From NCBI RefSeq assembly GCF_038096165.1, contig NZ_CP151076.1, positions 1,922,001-1,986,000 of the forward strand: DNA of 64,000 nucleotides, read 5' to 3'. Every line of letters begins with the position of its first letter. Positions within the stretch are counted from its first letter, which is position 1. The position numbers and the translations under genes were made by a program. The stretch is from Pseudomonas sp. G.S.17 (GTDB lineage Bacteria > Pseudomonadota > Gammaproteobacteria > Pseudomonadales > Pseudomonadaceae). Of the stretch, positions 46,155 through 55,699 are shown piece after piece. The notes beneath the pieces are model-generated. The model was not told where the DNA came from. It made no database searches and saw only the letters and a list, made by a program, of their open reading frames with translations.

Positions 46155-47596
46155 CAGTGAGCTCCAACGACAGCGATCTGGGCGGCGGCTTCTGCTTCAG
46201 CCGGGTCGGAAGCACGGACGGTGCGCCATACGTTGTAGGCCATGAACAGCATGCCGCTGGCGAAGAATGCACCGCCCACTGCCCGGACGATGAAACCCGG
46301 ATGGCTGGCTTGCAAGGCTTCGACAAACGAGTAGGTCAGGGTGCCGTCGTCGTTGATCGCACGCCACATCAGGCCCTGGGTAATGCCGTTGACCCACATC
46401 GACGCGATGTACAACACCGTGCCGATGGTCGCGAGCCAGAAATGCGTGTTGATCAGGCCGATGCTGTGCATCTGCGGCCGACCGAAGACTTTCGGAATCA
46501 TGTGGTAGAGCGCGCCGATGGAAATCATCGCCACCCAGCCCAATGCACCGGCGTGAACGTGACCGATGGTCCAGTCGGTGTAGTGCGACAACGAGTTGAC
46601 CGTCTTGATGGCCATCATCGGGCCTTCAAAGGTCGACATGCCGTAGAACGCCAGGGACACCACGAGAAAACGCAGGATCGGGTCGGTGCGCAACTTATGC
46701 CAGGCGCCCGACAGGGTCATCATGCCGTTGATCATGCCGCCCCAGCTTGGGGCCAGGAGAATGATCGACATCGCCATGCCCAGTGACTGCGCCCAGTCCG
46801 GCAACGCGGTGTAGTGCAAGTGGTGCGGACCGGCCCAGATGTACAGAGTAATCAGCGCCCAGAAGTGCACGATGGACAGACGATAGGAATAGATCGGACG
46901 TTCGGCCTGCTTGGGAACGAAGTAGTACATCATCCCCAGAAAGCCTGTGGTCAGGAAAAATCCTACCGCGTTGTGGCCGTACCACCACTGGATCATGGCG
47001 TCGGTGGCACCTGAATAAGCCGAATAGGACTTGAACAGGCTGACCGGCAGCGACATGTGGTTGACGATGTGCAGCATCGCGGTCACGACGATGAATGCGC
47101 CGTAGAACCAGTTGCCGACATAGATGTGTTTGGTCTTGCGTTTGACGATGGTGCCGAAGAACACCGCGCCGTAAGTCACCCAGACAATGGCCAGCAGAAT
47201 AGCAATCGGCCATTCGAGCTCGGCGTACTCCTTGGTGGTCGTATAGCCCAGTGGCAAGGTAATGATTGCGCCGACGATCACTGCTTGCCAGCCCCAGAAG
47301 GTGAAGGCCGCCATGCTGTCGGAGATAAGCCGCGTCTGGCAGGTTCGCTGCACGACATAATAGGAAGTGCCGAACAATGCACAGCCACCGAAGGCGAAAA
47401 TCACCAGGTTGGTGTGCAGCGGGCGCAGGCGTCCGAACGTCGTCCATTCAAGGCCGAGGTTCAAATCAGGCCACACCAGTTGTGAGGCGATGAAGACACC
47501 TAATCCCATGCCAAGGATTCCCCAGACCACCGTCATGATGGCGAACTGGCGAACGACCTTATAGTTATAAGCAGTCTGACTGATTGCTGTGCTCAT
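46154..47596 (-). CDS. ccoN1: cbb3 oxidase catalytic subunit CcoN, copy 1
   Basis: 480 residues starting [20 protein letters not shown]. CcoN holds heme b, the heme b3-CuB site and about twelve membrane helices and reduces oxygen to water at high affinity. Conserved segments include [60 protein letters not shown] and [20 protein letters not shown], which bear the heme and copper histidines. By gene order this corresponds to the copy that in P. aeruginosa is expressed under high oxygen. A 500-base upstream region carries a RoxR-like palindrome but no good Anr box. Confidence 0.97.
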   Translation of the reverse strand: MSTAISQTAYNYKVVRQFAIMTVVWGILGMGLGVFIASQLVWPDLNLGLEWTTFGRLRPLHTNLVIFAFGGCALFGTSYYVVQRTCQTRLISDSMAAFTFWGWQAVIVGAIITLPLGYTTTKEYAELEWPIAILLAIVWVTYGAVFFGTIVKRKTKHIYVGNWFYGAFIVVTAMLHIVNHMSLPVSLFKSYSAYSGATDAMIQWWYGHNAVGFFLTTGFLGMMYYFVPKQAERPIYSYRLSIVHFWALITLYIWAGPHHLHYTALPDWAQSLGMAMSIILLAPSWGGMINGMMTLSGAWHKLRTDPILRFLVVSLAFYGMSTFEGPMMAIKTVNSLSHYTDWTIGHVHAGALGWVAMISIGALYHMIPKVFGRPQMHSIGLINTHFWLATIGTVLYIASMWVNGITQGLMWRAINDDGTLTYSFVEALQASHPGFIVRAVGGAFFASGMLFMAYNVWRTVRASDPAEAEAAAQIAVVGAH

Positions 47597-48014
47597 TCTA
47601 AGGTTCCACGGTTTGGATATTTATTAGAGGTACTGGTATCCGAGTTGCCGGGCGCAGGTATGGGGAGGGCATTGGTCAATGCAACGCAAAAAAGGGCGTT
47701 GCACATGCTATCCGAAGCTGAAACTACGGCCTTTTCAGGCATATCTCGAACGCAAGGCACACGAATTATCGTGTCCAAGCAGACTGAAAAAGGCGGGGGA
47801 GACAGGTCTTGTGAAGTAGCGCGCGTGAGTGGCGGACATTTTGGCTGCATACGGGGCAAGGCTCGAACAGACCATGAATCAGCCTGTCAGGTTTTGCCTG
47901 TATGAATGTCGGACACATTCCTTTCACTTGGCCTGTGGCCAGCTATTGCCAGTCCACTATGCGGGCAAGCTTAGACCCGAAAGCCAGGAGTGGGAAGCTG
48001 TACTAACGAGGGGT

Positions 48015-48029
48015 GCGACACTTGGTCGC
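48015..48029. promoter_or_regulatory. RegA/PrrA/RoxR-type palindrome upstream of ccoN1
   Basis: GCGAC-ACTTG-GTCGC, within GAGGGGTGCGACACTTGGTC; matches the ccoG site (44138-44154) in core, spacing and left flank. It is about 420 bases before the ccoN1 start. Confidence 0.5.
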
Positions 48030-48045
48030 GTGTGGCCAGGGAACT

Positions 48046-48070
48046 GCCGCACCCCGTTGCAGGGTGCGGC
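48046..48070 (-). terminator. Hairpin after ccoP2
   Basis: GCCGCACCC (48046-48054) pairs with GGGTGCGGC (48062-48070). It is 31 bases past the ccoP2 stop. No T run follows on the minus strand, so it is a weak terminator call. Confidence 0.45.
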
Positions 48071-48100
48071 GTTCGTGGAATCCAGCGCTTTGCTGAATCG

Positions 48101-49051
48101 TTACTCCGCCTGTTTTACCTTGGCTGCGAGTTGATCAGGACCCTTGGACAAACTGTAAACATAGGCGGCAAGCAACTGCACTTTGTCATTGCCCAGCAAA
48201 TCGGCCTGAGCAGGCATATGACCTTGGCGACCAAGACGGATGGTCTGTTGCAGTTGAGCCAGGCTGGTACCGTAGATGAAACCGCCCGGCTGCGTCAGGT
48301 TTGGGGCGCCCATCGCTTCGGTGCCTTTACCTGTAGCACCATGACACGCTACACAGGTCGAGCTGAACACTTGCTGTCCGGCCTCGATGTTCGCGGTGTC
48401 ATCCGCAGCCAGAGGCAAACCGGCCAGGGAGTGGCGCACGTAAGCAGCAACGTTCTTCACGCCTTCCTCGCCAATGACTGCGCCCCAGGCGGGCATCGCT
48501 GCCACGCGCCCACCCATGATGGTGGCCTTGATGGTGTCGGCCGCGCCGCCCCAACGCCAGCTATCATCAGCCAGATTCGGGAAGCCGTAAGCGCCCTTGG
48601 CGTCCGAGCCGTGGCAGACCGAGCAGTTGGAAGCGAACAGGCGGCCGCCCATTTTCAGGGCCTGCGGATCCTTGGCCACTTCCTCCACTGGCATTGCGGC
48701 AAACTTGGCGAAGATCGGTCCGAACCTGGCGTCAGCCTTGTCCATTTCCTTCTGCCATTCGTTGACGCCGGTCCAGCCATTTTCGTAGCCGGGCAGTACG
48801 CCTTTCCAGTTACCCAGGCCCGGATACAGGATCAGATAACCCACCGCAAACACCAGCGTGCCGGCGAACAGCATGAACCACCACTGGGGCAGCGGATTGT
48901 CATACTCCTCGATGCCGTCGAAGCTGTGGCCCATGGTCTGGTCGGTGCTGCCTTTGGTTTCGCCCTTGCGGGTACCGATCAACAGCCAGGTCAGGCCGAT
49001 CAGGCTGCCAATGGTCAGCACGCAGATGTAGGTGCTCCAGAAGGTGGTCAT
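48101..49051 (-). CDS. ccoP2: cbb3 oxidase diheme subunit CcoP, copy 2
   Basis: 316 residues starting [20 protein letters not shown]. Same layout as copy 1: two membrane helices with [20 protein letters not shown], then heme c sites [20 protein letters not shown] and [20 protein letters not shown]. It lacks the insertion after LPGY that copy 1 has. It overlaps ccoQ2 by four bases and ends the distal operon. Confidence 0.97.
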   Translation of the reverse strand: MTTFWSTYICVLTIGSLIGLTWLLIGTRKGETKGSTDQTMGHSFDGIEEYDNPLPQWWFMLFAGTLVFAVGYLILYPGLGNWKGVLPGYENGWTGVNEWQKEMDKADARFGPIFAKFAAMPVEEVAKDPQALKMGGRLFASNCSVCHGSDAKGAYGFPNLADDSWRWGGAADTIKATIMGGRVAAMPAWGAVIGEEGVKNVAAYVRHSLAGLPLAADDTANIEAGQQVFSSTCVACHGATGKGTEAMGAPNLTQPGGFIYGTSLAQLQQTIRLGRQGHMPAQADLLGNDKVQLLAAYVYSLSKGPDQLAAKVKQAE

Positions 49052-49266
49052 GACTGTTTACTCCGCGCGACAGACTGCTGTTTGGAGAGTCGCTCTTGTG
49101 AAAGTTGCTCGTTGACGGGTGTCGGCAAAGGTTCATCGGCGAACGGTGCCATGCGCGCTTCAGCGAATTCCGAGTTGCGCCGGCTGCTGAAAACCCAGAG
49201 CGACAGGCCGATAAACGCGATTGCCACCACCAGCGTGCCGAGGCCGCGCAAGTCTTGAATATCCAT
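49048..49266 (-). CDS. ccoQ2: cbb3 oxidase small subunit CcoQ, copy 2
   Basis: 72 residues starting [20 protein letters not shown]. One membrane helix followed by [20 protein letters not shown] and a polar tail about ten residues longer than that of copy 1. It sits between ccoO2 (three-base gap) and ccoP2 (four-base overlap). Confidence 0.92.
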   Translation of the reverse strand: MDIQDLRGLGTLVVAIAFIGLSLWVFSSRRNSEFAEARMAPFADEPLPTPVNEQLSQERLSKQQSVARSKQS

Positions 49267-49269
49267 GGC

Positions 49270-49878
49270 TCACCTCTTGCTCTTGATCGAAGTGCCGAGC
49301 ACTTGCAGATAAGAAACCAGCGCGTCCATCTCGGTCTTGCCTTTGAGGGTCGCTACAGCGCCGCTGATATCGGCGTCGGTATACGGCACGCCGAGGGTAC
49401 GCATGGCCTTGATCTTGGTTTCGGTGTGGCTGCTGTCCAGTTGCTGGGTTACCAGCCATGGGTAAGCTGGCATCTTCGACTCAGGCACGACGTTGCGCGG
49501 GTTGTACAAATGCGCGCGGTGCCAGTCATCCGAGTAGCGGGCGCCAACCCGGGCCAGGTCCGGACCGGTACGCTTGGAACCCCACAGGAACGGGTGATCC
49601 CAGACGCTTTCCCCGGCAACCGAATAGTGGCCGTAGCGTTCGGTCTCGGCGCGGAACGGACGAATCATCTGTGAATGGCAACCGACACAGCCTTCGCGGA
49701 TATAGATGTCGCGACCTTCGAGTTGCAGCGCGGTATAGGGCTTCATGCCTTCGACCGGCTTATTGGTCACGTCCTGGAAGAACAGCGGGACGATCTGGGT
49801 CAGGCCGCCGATGCTGACGGCGAGCACCATCAGAATCATCAGCAGGCCGACGTTTTTTTCGATTACTTCATGTCTCAT
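49270..49878 (-). CDS. ccoO2: cbb3 oxidase monoheme subunit CcoO, copy 2
   Basis: 202 residues starting [20 protein letters not shown]. Heme c site [20 protein letters not shown] and the [20 protein letters not shown] stretch are the same as in copy 1, and the DNA of the middle part is almost identical between copies, while the two ends differ. It follows ccoN2 by ten bases. Confidence 0.97.
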   Translation of the reverse strand: MRHEVIEKNVGLLMILMVLAVSIGGLTQIVPLFFQDVTNKPVEGMKPYTALQLEGRDIYIREGCVGCHSQMIRPFRAETERYGHYSVAGESVWDHPFLWGSKRTGPDLARVGARYSDDWHRAHLYNPRNVVPESKMPAYPWLVTQQLDSSHTETKIKAMRTLGVPYTDADISGAVATLKGKTEMDALVSYLQVLGTSIKSKR

Positions 49879-49888
49879 GGTCGACTCC

Positions 49889-51313
<1,425 letters not shown>

Positions 51314-51403
51314 TTAGGTGTATTTCCCATCCAGCTAGGTCGGGGCCATTACGCACGGTTATAGCTCCGGGTTATTGGCAGACTCATCAAAAGCGAGGCA
51401 AGC

Positions 51404-52096
51404 ATGAGCAATGGGCAAAATGCCTGTATTGACGAGGATCAATGCGCGCAACTGGCAAAGGACAATGGCTGGTTGTGGAACCGGGCAGAAGGGCGTTCAG
51501 GCCGCAAAACGGCGACGCTTGTTCTGGCCCATGGCGCCGGTGCGCCCATGGACAGTGGTTTCATGAACGACATGGCGGCGCGCCTTGCCGCACAAGGCGT
51601 CAACCTGTGGCGCTTCGAGTTTCCTTATATGGCCCAACGCCGCATCGACGGTCGCAAGCGGCCGCCAAATCAGCAGGCGCAGCTGCTCGAAAGCTGGCGG
51701 CAGGTGTATGCCAGCCTGCGACCTCATGTCTCTGGCAGCCTGGCCATTGGCGGCAAATCCATGGGCGGGCGCATGGCCAGTCTGGTTGCGGATGAAGTGG
51801 GCGCTGATGCGCTGATTTGTCTGGGCTATCCGTTTTACGCAGTGGGCAAACCGCAAAAGCCAAGGGTCGCGCATCTGGCCGAACTGAAAACCCCGAGCCT
51901 GATCGTGCAAGGCGAGCGAGACGCATTGGGTAACCGCGAGACGGTCGAAGGCTATGCGTTATCGAAGTCGATTGAATTGCTCTGGTTACCCACCGCCAAT
52001 CACGATCTCAAGCCGCTGAAGGCGTCCGGCGTTACGTATGAAGAGTGCCTGGCGAATACCGCGCAGCGTATCGGGCAGTTCCTGCTGGCTGAATGA
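51404..52096 (+). CDS. Alpha/beta hydrolase of the KANL3/Tex30 type
   Basis: 230 residues starting MSNGQNACIDEDQCAQLAKD, with GAGG six bases upstream. A small serine hydrolase fold: oxyanion segment LVLAHGAGAPMDSGFMNDMA, nucleophile elbow AIGGKSMGGRMAS, acid in IVQGERDALGNRE and histidine in LPTANHDLKPLK. No signal peptide. Substrate unknown; a relative lies in the same place beside ccoN2 in PAO1 as I recall. It is divergent from ccoN2, and an Anr-like site lies within its first codons. It ends one base from the next convergent gene. Confidence 0.87.
   Translation: MSNGQNACIDEDQCAQLAKDNGWLWNRAEGRSGRKTATLVLAHGAGAPMDSGFMNDMAARLAAQGVNLWRFEFPYMAQRRIDGRKRPPNQQAQLLESWRQVYASLRPHVSGSLAIGGKSMGGRMASLVADEVGADALICLGYPFYAVGKPQKPRVAHLAELKTPSLIVQGERDALGNRETVEGYALSKSIELLWLPTANHDLKPLKASGVTYEECLANTAQRIGQFLLAE
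51429..51442. promoter_or_regulatory. Anr-box-like site upstream of ccoN2
   Basis: TTGACGAGGATCAA matches TTGAT-N4-ATCAA at nine of ten fixed positions. It lies 116 bases upstream of ccoN2, inside codons 9-13 of the divergent hydrolase gene. Confidence 0.65.
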
Positions 52097-52097
52097 C

Positions 52098-52556
52098 TCA
52101 CCGGCATTGCAGATCGAACACACCGTCGCTGACTTCAAAGTTAATGGCGGACATGCCGAAACTGAAAAGGCCTTTGATCTGCTGCCGTGCCACGTCGGCT
52201 TCGAGAAGGGTGAACTGGCCGGTCTGCAAGTTGGCCGAGTGATAGACCACGTTGCGCCTGCCAGGACTCTCGTTATAGACAATCTTGATCTGCTCATTGG
52301 CGACAAGATCATAAGTGCCGGCGGGCAAGTCCCGGTCGAAGAACAAACCGATACTGGTGCGCTTCTGACCCACCTTGCCTTCGGCAATGATCTTCCAGAT
52401 CCAGTGCCTCGGCGCTTCGGCCAATTCAGGCCGAAGTGTCAGCCGGGCGCGCAAAGACTTGATGACCATGGGCCGCTGATTGACAGCAGCCGCGAAACTT
52501 CCCGTGCAGTGGGCGGGCGGAATGGAACGCTTGGCTGGCTTGGCTGGGTTGCTCAT
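52098..52556 (-). CDS. Hypothetical protein
   Basis: 152 residues from the ATG at 52554-52556 (MSNPAKPAKRSIPPAHCTGS); an ATG two codons earlier sits directly on AAGAG and is less likely. No signal peptide or membrane helix is seen. The middle reads SIGLFFDRDLPAGTYDLVAN and IVYNESPGRRNVVYHSANLQ, and the end LFSFGMSAINFEVSDGVFDL, a beta-rich pattern. I do not recognise the family. Its stop lies one base from the end of the convergent hydrolase gene, and it precedes the modular protein cluster. Confidence 0.7.
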   Translation of the reverse strand: MSNPAKPAKRSIPPAHCTGSFAAAVNQRPMVIKSLRARLTLRPELAEAPRHWIWKIIAEGKVGQKRTSIGLFFDRDLPAGTYDLVANEQIKIVYNESPGRRNVVYHSANLQTGQFTLLEADVARQQIKGLFSFGMSAINFEVSDGVFDLQCR

Positions 52557-52590
52557 GTTCATGCTCTTGACGCACTGGATTGACGTTATC

Positions 52591-52625
52591 TAAAGGGGCG
52601 CCATCCATTCAAGAATGACGCCCCC
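52591..52625 (-). terminator. Terminator after the 989-residue modular gene
   Basis: GGGGCG (52595-52600) pairs with CGCCCC (52619-52624); the loop holds the shorter inner pair CATTC/GAATG. On the minus strand a short T run follows. Confidence 0.55.
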
Positions 52626-52653
52626 GGTAATTCAGGATTGAGCTCGGGTCATG

Positions 52654-55623
52654 CTAGCGCAGGCCAACGCCATTACTGTACTGCGAGTGCTTGGTCTGGA
52701 CTTCCTGGCCCAATACCAGGTTTTTCACCCAATACCAGGTTCCCAGCAAACTCTGGGAAGTGATGCTCGAAGACCAGTACGTGTTATTGCCCATCGGCCA
52801 GCGACTGCCGTAAGCATTGAATATCTCCCGCAGTTCCTCGATAGAGGGAATTCGTGCGCCGGCATTGGCGGCGGCGATGAAGATAGGGTTGGAGGTTCCA
52901 TTGCCCAGACCGATGCAGTGAACCACGCCAGTTACAGTAACCGTGTAGCTCGCAGTTATGCCCAGCGCATCCGTCACCGAAATGATTGCTTCACCCCTTC
53001 CGCGCACCGAAGTCAGCCCGGTTTGGTCAACCACGGCCACCAACGGGTTACTTGAACTGTACACATACGGCGCCTGACCGCCACTGGCGACCCGCTGCAG
53101 CGTTGTGCCGTCCGGAAAAGCGGGAAGCAGATCGGGCGCGCCGGGGAGCAAATAGATCTTCCCGGCCAGGGTGACGGGCGAAGCATCGAACTCCAGTGAC
53201 GGGCTGACGGTCAGCTGCAACGGAGTGGAAACCACCGTGCTGGACGCGCGGGTCGCGGCGTAAGAAACCGTCGCGGGTTGGCCAGCGGTGGCAGTGATAA
53301 GGGCTTTGGGAAGATTGAATTCCAGTTGCGCAGCGCTGCCCACCACCTGTGGCGGCGTGTCGTGTGCGCTCACGCCTTTCCAGCTGGCGATTACGCTGTC
53401 CGTGGGCTGCATATCTTGGTAGGCAACCCGGACGGTTGCGCCGGATTCGGGGATTTTAGAAGGCACGAGAATACCGGCTGGCCCGACGCCCTCCATGAGC
53501 GGTGCGGAAAGGTTACTAAGGCTGCCCACCACTTTCAGCATCAGCGAAGGCGAAGTCTGCACAACCCCTGACGCGCGCTGCACGCTGTAAACCACCTCAA
53601 TGGTCTGGCCGACGTTGGCGGAGATCACTGCACTGGCAAACACCAGCGACAGCTCTTTGCCGACATCACCCTCCTGAACGACTTTTTCCTTGCTGTCGCT
53701 GGCGTTAGCGCCTTTAACGTCGACCCGCACCCAATCATTGCGCTTCAGATTCGCAGTGGCTTGTACCACCACGGTCGCGCCGTTTGCAGTGTCGGCAAGG
53801 TAAAGAGTGTCACCCTTTGCTTCCTTGACCTGGGGTACCGGAAGTGGCGTCACCACGGTTTCCTGCACAACAAACGCCAGCCTGGCGGAACGATAGATCT
53901 GGCCGTTGCGCTCGACTTCATACCAGACGTTGACCCGGGCATCGAGGCTGGCGACGACAATGCTTTTCAGCACACGGAACACTACTTCGCGGTCTACCGT
54001 GCCGCTATTGAGCACCGTATAAGTGCTGTATACGCCATCAGGCGCGCGGCCTTCCCAATGCAGGCTGACTTTGTCGCGGATCGCCATCCCGGTGTAAGGC
54101 TGGATACGCACGATGGCTTCCGGGCCGATATTCGCCGGGTCGAGCACGCCATCGGCACTGACGTGGTCCACGCTCGGCGCGGGCAATGGCACGCTGGTGT
54201 CCTGACTCACGTTCAAGTCCAGAACCGGCGACTTGAAGAACGCGCGGGTGAAGGTGTTGACCGTGTAATAGACCTGCACCGTGCCTCCGGCCAGCACACT
54301 GACCTTGTCCTGAGGGATACGATATTCCAGGGTCTTGCCGACATCGTCGCTGCTCAACGTCCTCAGTTCCTCGTGCAACACATTCGCACCGCTGGCCGTC
54401 TTGCCGGACCAGACCAGCGTGACGTCATTGCCATCCGCCATGAAGTAATAAGGCGGCACCAGTGAAACGACATTTTGCGAAGCCGGGTCAAGCACACCGT
54501 CTTGTGCCGCCGGGACCTTCGGTGCCTGCAACTCCTGAACTTCGCCGATAACCGTCAGTGACAGACTCTTGGAGCGCAACATCGCGCCGCTGGCTTTCTC
54601 CACCGTATATTTCAGGCGCGCCCGGCCTTGAGTAATCGGCACGAACTGCTCGAACGGCACGAAGAACTCCACGAAACTCGATGGGTTCTGCACCGTCTTG
54701 GTGATCACGAAAGGCTCCAGCGCCATGCCTTCGGCGGTGTTGCGTTCCACGACTAAGGTAATCTCGTCGCTGCCCGCCATTTGCGGATACGCCAAGACCA
54801 ATGCCTGAACCGGATTGCCAGCCGCCCGGTCCAGATCCAGCACCGAATTTGGCGCCTGCGGGGTAATCACTGCTGGCAAGCTGGAATTGCCGGCTTCCAC
54901 TTCAACAAAGGTCGGCAGCGACCAGCGCGACCAATTGTTGACGATATCTCGCACTTCGTAGCGGACCTCCAGCATGTCCGAATCACCGGCCATTTCAATA
55001 ATCGTCCTCGGCACCGGCACCACCACCGGATGACCGACTTGATCCTCGGATTCAATGGTGTGCAGGACAAACTCACCGTTCCACGACACCGTCACCTTGT
55101 CGCCAACTTCCATGTTCAGGTAAGGCATGAGAATCACACTCACCCCATCCGGAGAGGTGATGATGCCAGCGGGGAAAATGCTGGGTTTTAGGAGGGCTTC
55201 GTTTTGGTAGGGGGTTGAAGGATCGATGTCGATCCCGCCCGGGATATTGAGTTTGATAGTAATCGGCAAGCGGTCGGATTCGCTTACTGTTCCACCCACG
55301 AAGCGCTTGACGGTATACCAGGCATCCACAATCGTATGAATTGTCAGATCAACCGAAATATAACGCTGTGCTACAGGCAAAAGAACAAATGAGCCGGTTC
55401 CTTCCGCTGTATCTTCTTCGCGCACGGTATAGTTAGCGATAGGCTCTTCCAGTCCCCCCCAGAATAACTCGATGTAGTCGCTGGCTAACATGCCTGTGTA
55501 TGGGCCAATGCGCAGCAGCACCGGAATGTTTGGGTCCAGCGTGTCCATGTAGCCAATTCCAGCTGGGTCATTGGTGTTATGAAGTTTGGGTGCGGCCAGT
55601 GCTCTTGATTGTTTGGTATTCAT
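52654..55623 (-). CDS. Large modular Ig-like protein with BIG2 and C-terminal lectin-like domain
   Basis: 989 residues starting MNTKQSRALAAPKLHNTNDP, with no signal peptide. By eye it is seven tandem modules of about 105-120 residues. Each has a DGVLDP-like start, a GDxVTLxWxG-like strand (AIRDKVSLHWEG, ADGNDVTLVWSG, EVGDKVTVSWNG) and a YEV or YTV strand near its end (VNVWYEVERNGQIYRS). They cover about 1-800. A BIG2-like domain follows (SGGQAPYVYSSSNPLVAVVD, ISVTDALGITASYTVTV). The last 85 residues (VHCIGLGNGTSNPIFIAAAN, RIPSIEELREIFNAYGSRWP, MGNNTYWSSS) look like the Lcl/DUF1566 or invasin lectin-like end. It is probably a surface or adhesion protein, but how it would be exported is not visible. 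Confidence 0.75.
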   Translation of the reverse strand: MNTKQSRALAAPKLHNTNDPAGIGYMDTLDPNIPVLLRIGPYTGMLASDYIELFWGGLEEPIANYTVREEDTAEGTGSFVLLPVAQRYISVDLTIHTIVDAWYTVKRFVGGTVSESDRLPITIKLNIPGGIDIDPSTPYQNEALLKPSIFPAGIITSPDGVSVILMPYLNMEVGDKVTVSWNGEFVLHTIESEDQVGHPVVVPVPRTIIEMAGDSDMLEVRYEVRDIVNNWSRWSLPTFVEVEAGNSSLPAVITPQAPNSVLDLDRAAGNPVQALVLAYPQMAGSDEITLVVERNTAEGMALEPFVITKTVQNPSSFVEFFVPFEQFVPITQGRARLKYTVEKASGAMLRSKSLSLTVIGEVQELQAPKVPAAQDGVLDPASQNVVSLVPPYYFMADGNDVTLVWSGKTASGANVLHEELRTLSSDDVGKTLEYRIPQDKVSVLAGGTVQVYYTVNTFTRAFFKSPVLDLNVSQDTSVPLPAPSVDHVSADGVLDPANIGPEAIVRIQPYTGMAIRDKVSLHWEGRAPDGVYSTYTVLNSGTVDREVVFRVLKSIVVASLDARVNVWYEVERNGQIYRSARLAFVVQETVVTPLPVPQVKEAKGDTLYLADTANGATVVVQATANLKRNDWVRVDVKGANASDSKEKVVQEGDVGKELSLVFASAVISANVGQTIEVVYSVQRASGVVQTSPSLMLKVVGSLSNLSAPLMEGVGPAGILVPSKIPESGATVRVAYQDMQPTDSVIASWKGVSAHDTPPQVVGSAAQLEFNLPKALITATAGQPATVSYAATRASSTVVSTPLQLTVSPSLEFDASPVTLAGKIYLLPGAPDLLPAFPDGTTLQRVASGGQAPYVYSSSNPLVAVVDQTGLTSVRGRGEAIISVTDALGITASYTVTVTGVVHCIGLGNGTSNPIFIAAANAGARIPSIEELREIFNAYGSRWPMGNNTYWSSSITSQSLLGTWYWVKNLVLGQEVQTKHSQYSNGVGLR

Positions 55624-55658
55624 AAGTTAAACACTCTTTTTTTGGATTTTAAGTTGCC

Positions 55659-55693
55659 CGCATAACGGGCTGCCCGAAGCGGCCCGTTATGCG
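55659..55693. repeat. 12-bp inverted repeat between modular genes
   Basis: CGCATAACGGGC (55659-55670) and GCCCGTTATGCG (55682-55693) pair perfectly around an 11-base loop, seven bases after the stop of the 620-residue gene. There is no T run, so it may weaken rather than stop transcription into the next gene. Confidence 0.7.
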
Positions 55694-55699
55694 AAATAA

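Larger units (their letters stand above)
47597..48100. promoter_or_regulatory. Long upstream region of ccoN1
   Basis: 504 bases without a gene between the two cco operons. It contains a GCGAC-N5-GTCGC palindrome (48015-48029) and a hairpin (48046-48070) that may end the ccoP2 transcript. I found no TTGAT-N4-ATCAA match. Confidence 0.6.

Noticed and set aside
47660..47700. Anr box upstream of ccoN1
   Set aside because: Only a half-site (TTGAC on the minus strand) is present; no paired half at the right distance.
52654..52920. Lectin-like C-terminus as target of a diversity-generating retroelement
   Set aside because: No reverse transcriptase, no template repeat and no adenine-rich variable region seen in the window.
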